This document shows, one piece after another, positions 34,977 through 37,003 of a stretch of DNA of 37,003 nucleotides. A program made the translations under genes and the position numbers. The stretch covers positions 1-37,003 of the forward strand of contig JAILHP010000032.1 of the NCBI GenBank assembly GCA_024695705.1, in the 5' to 3' direction. Numbering within the stretch: the first letter of the stretch is position 1; each line of letters opens with the position of its first letter. Source of the stretch: Prevotella sp. Lineage in GTDB: Bacteria; Bacteroidota; Bacteroidia; Bacteroidales; Bacteroidaceae. The notes beneath the pieces were generated by a model, which was given only the letters and a program-made list of their open reading frames with translations, searched no databases and was not told the origin of the DNA.

Positions 34977-35002
34977 AATACGGACTAATAGACAACTTCA
35001 CA

Positions 35003-35207
35003 AAGACGACTCCTGCGTTGTACTGATGGGCTTATAAGCGTCATCTCAAATTAGATTGTTGCGTCTTACTATATATTCTGAAGAAGTAAATTGATGGGCG
35101 GCCACCTGTTGCCGTTTTATCTCATAGAAGTTTGTCTGGTAGGTCTGTTGTCGACAGTCTTTCAGTACCCAGCGTTAGACGTTGGGTTGAAAGCTACGAC
35201 TTCTTCA
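35003..35207 (+). ncRNA. Candidate bridge RNA/seekRNA of the IS110/IS1111-type element
   Basis: AAGACG (35003-35008) / CGTCTT (35062-35067); TGAAGAAGT (35079-35087) / ACTTCTTCA (35199-35207), enclosing CTTTCA-gta-CCCAGCG-TTAGA-CGTTGGG-t-TGAAAG (35159-35193). Confidence 0.5.
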
Positions 35208-35385
35208 AAAAGTCATCGTACTAATGGACTTCACGCTAAGTGATTGATACATAACAGTTAATAAACAATAAATATTTTCCAATTATTTGGAAAGCAACAT
35301 AGAAGTACAACGATCACTCCGTGACATTACTCATCGAGAAAATACAAAGATATAATTACCGATATTCAAATTTTTTTTATATAAA

Positions 35386-35505
35386 ATGAACAACAACGAA
35401 AACACAAAACGAACCATCATCGCCTTAACCATCAAGTTCCTCCTCGCTATCCTGGCAGTAGGACTCCTCGCTTTTGTGCTATATCTCTATGTAGCTCCAG
35501 TATAA
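35386..35505 (+). CDS. 39-aa single-TM small protein
   Basis: MNNNENTKRTIIALTIKFLLAILAVGLLAFVLYLYVAPV; basic N-terminus plus one TM helix. Not in the ORF track. Confidence 0.55.
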   Translation: MNNNENTKRTIIALTIKFLLAILAVGLLAFVLYLYVAPV

Positions 35506-35577
35506 AATAGATCCTTTAAATGGATTAGATAGTTTAGGTAATTACCAATAATTATTACTATTTTTTTATTGTATAGC

Positions 35578-35605
35578 GGTTATTGGTTATTGTTTAAAGG
35601 TTATT
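35578..35605. repeat. Heptamer tract abutting the ugd start codon
   Basis: GGTTATT GGTTATT GTTTAAA GGTTATT, then GTATATC-ATG. Confidence 0.85.
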
Positions 35606-35612
35606 GTATATC

Positions 35613-37003
35613 ATGCGTGACTTCAAAGACATAAAAATCGCTGTGGCAGGCACTGGTTATGTAGGCCTGTCAATTGCTACCTTATTATCACAGCACCACC
35701 AGGTGACGGCAGTGGATGTCATCCCTGAGAAGGTGGATATGCTGAACAAGAAACAGTCGCCCATCCAGGACGAGTATATTGAGAAATACCTTCGGGAGAA
35801 AGATCTGCATCTTACGGCGACCCTCGATGGTGCCGCTGCCTATCAGGATGCTGACTATGTAATTATCGCTGCTCCCACGAACTATGACCCTGTAAAGAAC
35901 TTCTTCGATACCCATCATATCGAGGATGTCATAGACTTGGTAATCAGTGTAAACCCCGATGCAGTGATGGTCATCAAGAGTACCATTCCTGTGGGCTACT
36001 GCCGTAACCTCTATGTACGCTATGCCCTGAAGTTCGCCTCGACACCAGAGCTGAAGGACAAGAAGTTCAACCTGCTGTTCTCTCCGGAGTTTCTGCGTGA
36101 GAGTAAGGCCCTCTATGACAACCTTTATCCCAGTCGCATCATTGTGGGTTATCCCAAAAAGATTGATAACCCGGAATTCGCTGAGGAGAATGCTGCCATC
36201 CAGGCTTTCGGAAATCCTGAAGCAGAACAATACGCCCATACCTTCGCTGATCTCCTCCTAGAAGGTGCCATCGGCCCCCAAGGAAGCGAAGACAAAACAA
36301 GTGCGGAAGCAAATTCTTCATTCTTCACTCTTCATTCTTCATTAAAGAAAGGCATTCCTGTTCTCTTCATGGGTCTGAAGGAGGCCGAGGCTGTCAAGCT
36401 CTTTGCGAATACCTATCTGGCACTGCGTGTGAGCTATTTCAATGAGCTGGACACCTATAGTGAGGTAAAGGGTTTGGATACGAAGAGTATCATTCGTGGC
36501 GTAAGCCTCGATCCTCGTGTAGGAGATTACTATAACAACCCTAGCTTCGGTTATGGCGGCTACTGTCTGCCGAAAGATACGAAGCAGCTACTGGCTAACT
36601 ATAGCCACGTGCCCCAGAACATGATGACGGCCATCGTGGAGAGTAATCGTACGCGTAAGGACTTCATTGCGGATCAGGTGCTACGCAAAGCTGGTTATTA
36701 TGACTATACCTCACACAACCAATATGCAGCAGAGGAGAAAGAAGTGACGATAGGCATCTATCGTCTGACGATGAAGAGTAACTCTGATAATTTCCGTCAG
36801 TCGAGTATCCAGGGTGTGATGAAGCGTATCAAGGCGAAGGGGGCACGTCTCATCATCTTCGAACCTACCTTGAAAGAGGGTACGACATTCTTCGGCAGTC
36901 TGGTGGTTAACGACTTAGAGAAGTTCAAGTCACAGAGTGATGCCATCATCGCCAACCGTTATGATGCCTGTCTCTCTGACGTTGAAGACAAGGTATATAC
37001 CCG
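35613..37003 (+). CDS. ugd: UDP-glucose/nucleotide-sugar 6-dehydrogenase (truncated at window end)
   Basis: [117 protein letters not shown]. Not in the ORF track (no stop in window). Confidence 0.93.
   Translation, partial: MRDFKDIKIAVAGTGYVGLSIATLLSQHHQVTAVDVIPEKVDMLNKKQSPIQDEYIEKYLREKDLHLTATLDGAAAYQDADYVIIAAPTNYDPVKNFFDTHHIEDVIDLVISVNPDAVMVIKSTIPVGYCRNLYVRYALKFASTPELKDKKFNLLFSPEFLRESKALYDNLYPSRIIVGYPKKIDNPEFAEENAAIQAFGNPEAEQYAHTFADLLLEGAIGPQGSEDKTSAEANSSFFTLHSSLKKGIPVLFMGLKEAEAVKLFANTYLALRVSYFNELDTYSEVKGLDTKSIIRGVSLDPRVGDYYNNPSFGYGGYCLPKDTKQLLANYSHVPQNMMTAIVESNRTRKDFIADQVLRKAGYYDYTSHNQYAAEEKEVTIGIYRLTMKSNSDNFRQSSIQGVMKRIKAKGARLIIFEPTLKEGTTFFGSLVVNDLEKFKSQSDAIIANRYDACLSDVEDKVYT
36313..36340. 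repeat. Heptamer tract inside ugd
   Basis: ATTCTTC ATTCTTC ACTCTTC ATTCTTC ATTAAAG, preceded by GCGGAAGCAA. Confidence 0.9.

Larger units (their letters stand above)
33825..35290 (+). mobile_element. IS110 family element, IS1111-like architecture (ends approximate)
   Basis: DEDD transposase plus 9-bp perfect subterminal IR AATAATTGG (33835-33843) / CCAATTATT (35279-35287), and TTGG at both inferred ends (33825-33828, 35287-35290). Confidence 0.65.

Noticed and set aside
35159-35193. Specific target/donor guide assignment within the candidate bridge RNA
   Set aside because: Only 4-5 nt matches (for example GTACC versus donor GGTAC) were visible by eye, which is not above chance; needs comparative analysis.
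35688-36239. 183-aa minus-strand ORF
   Set aside because: Antisense to ugd, which is clearly coding on the plus strand but missing from the ORF track because it runs off the window.

Overview
This 37 kb window looks like a Bacteroidales chromosome, probably Prevotella-like: protein families, TAnnTTTG-type -7 boxes and weak Shine-Dalgarno signals all fit. It carries about 29 genes. These include an AraC/TPR regulator, dusB, dprA, a thioesterase, DUF2851, WbqC, two S26 signal peptidases, dapB, an SGNH esterase, a type-B carboxylesterase, a PfkB kinase, an FprA flavoprotein, a LOG-family protein, a DEAD-box helicase, a 7TM-AraC regulator, GH2, a sialate O-acetylesterase, NUDIX, topA, aroK, speA, an IS110/IS1111-type transposase and a right-truncated UDP-glucose dehydrogenase. 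Three layers are not explained by the genes. (1) Degenerate tandem repeats with a strict 7-bp period, but a different unit at each locus, recur at more than a dozen places. They sit in intergenic DNA, at gene ends and starts, and in frame inside conserved genes (topA, DEAD helicase, dapB, lepB-like, WbqC, ugd). They resemble the heptanucleotide STRRs of cyanobacteria, and the in-frame copies recall Rickettsia palindromic elements. (2) A ~176-198 bp composite repeat sits between three divergent gene pairs. It consists of a palindromic pair of outward-facing Bacteroidetes promoters, a spacer, a GGCGGCAGCAAA-type motif, TTTTCAC heptamers and a TACCTTTG box. (3) An IS110/IS1111-type element has subterminal inverted repeats and a ~300 nt structured non-coding region 3' of the transposase, a good candidate for a bridge RNA/seekRNA. 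No computation was run; repeats and stems were read by eye.
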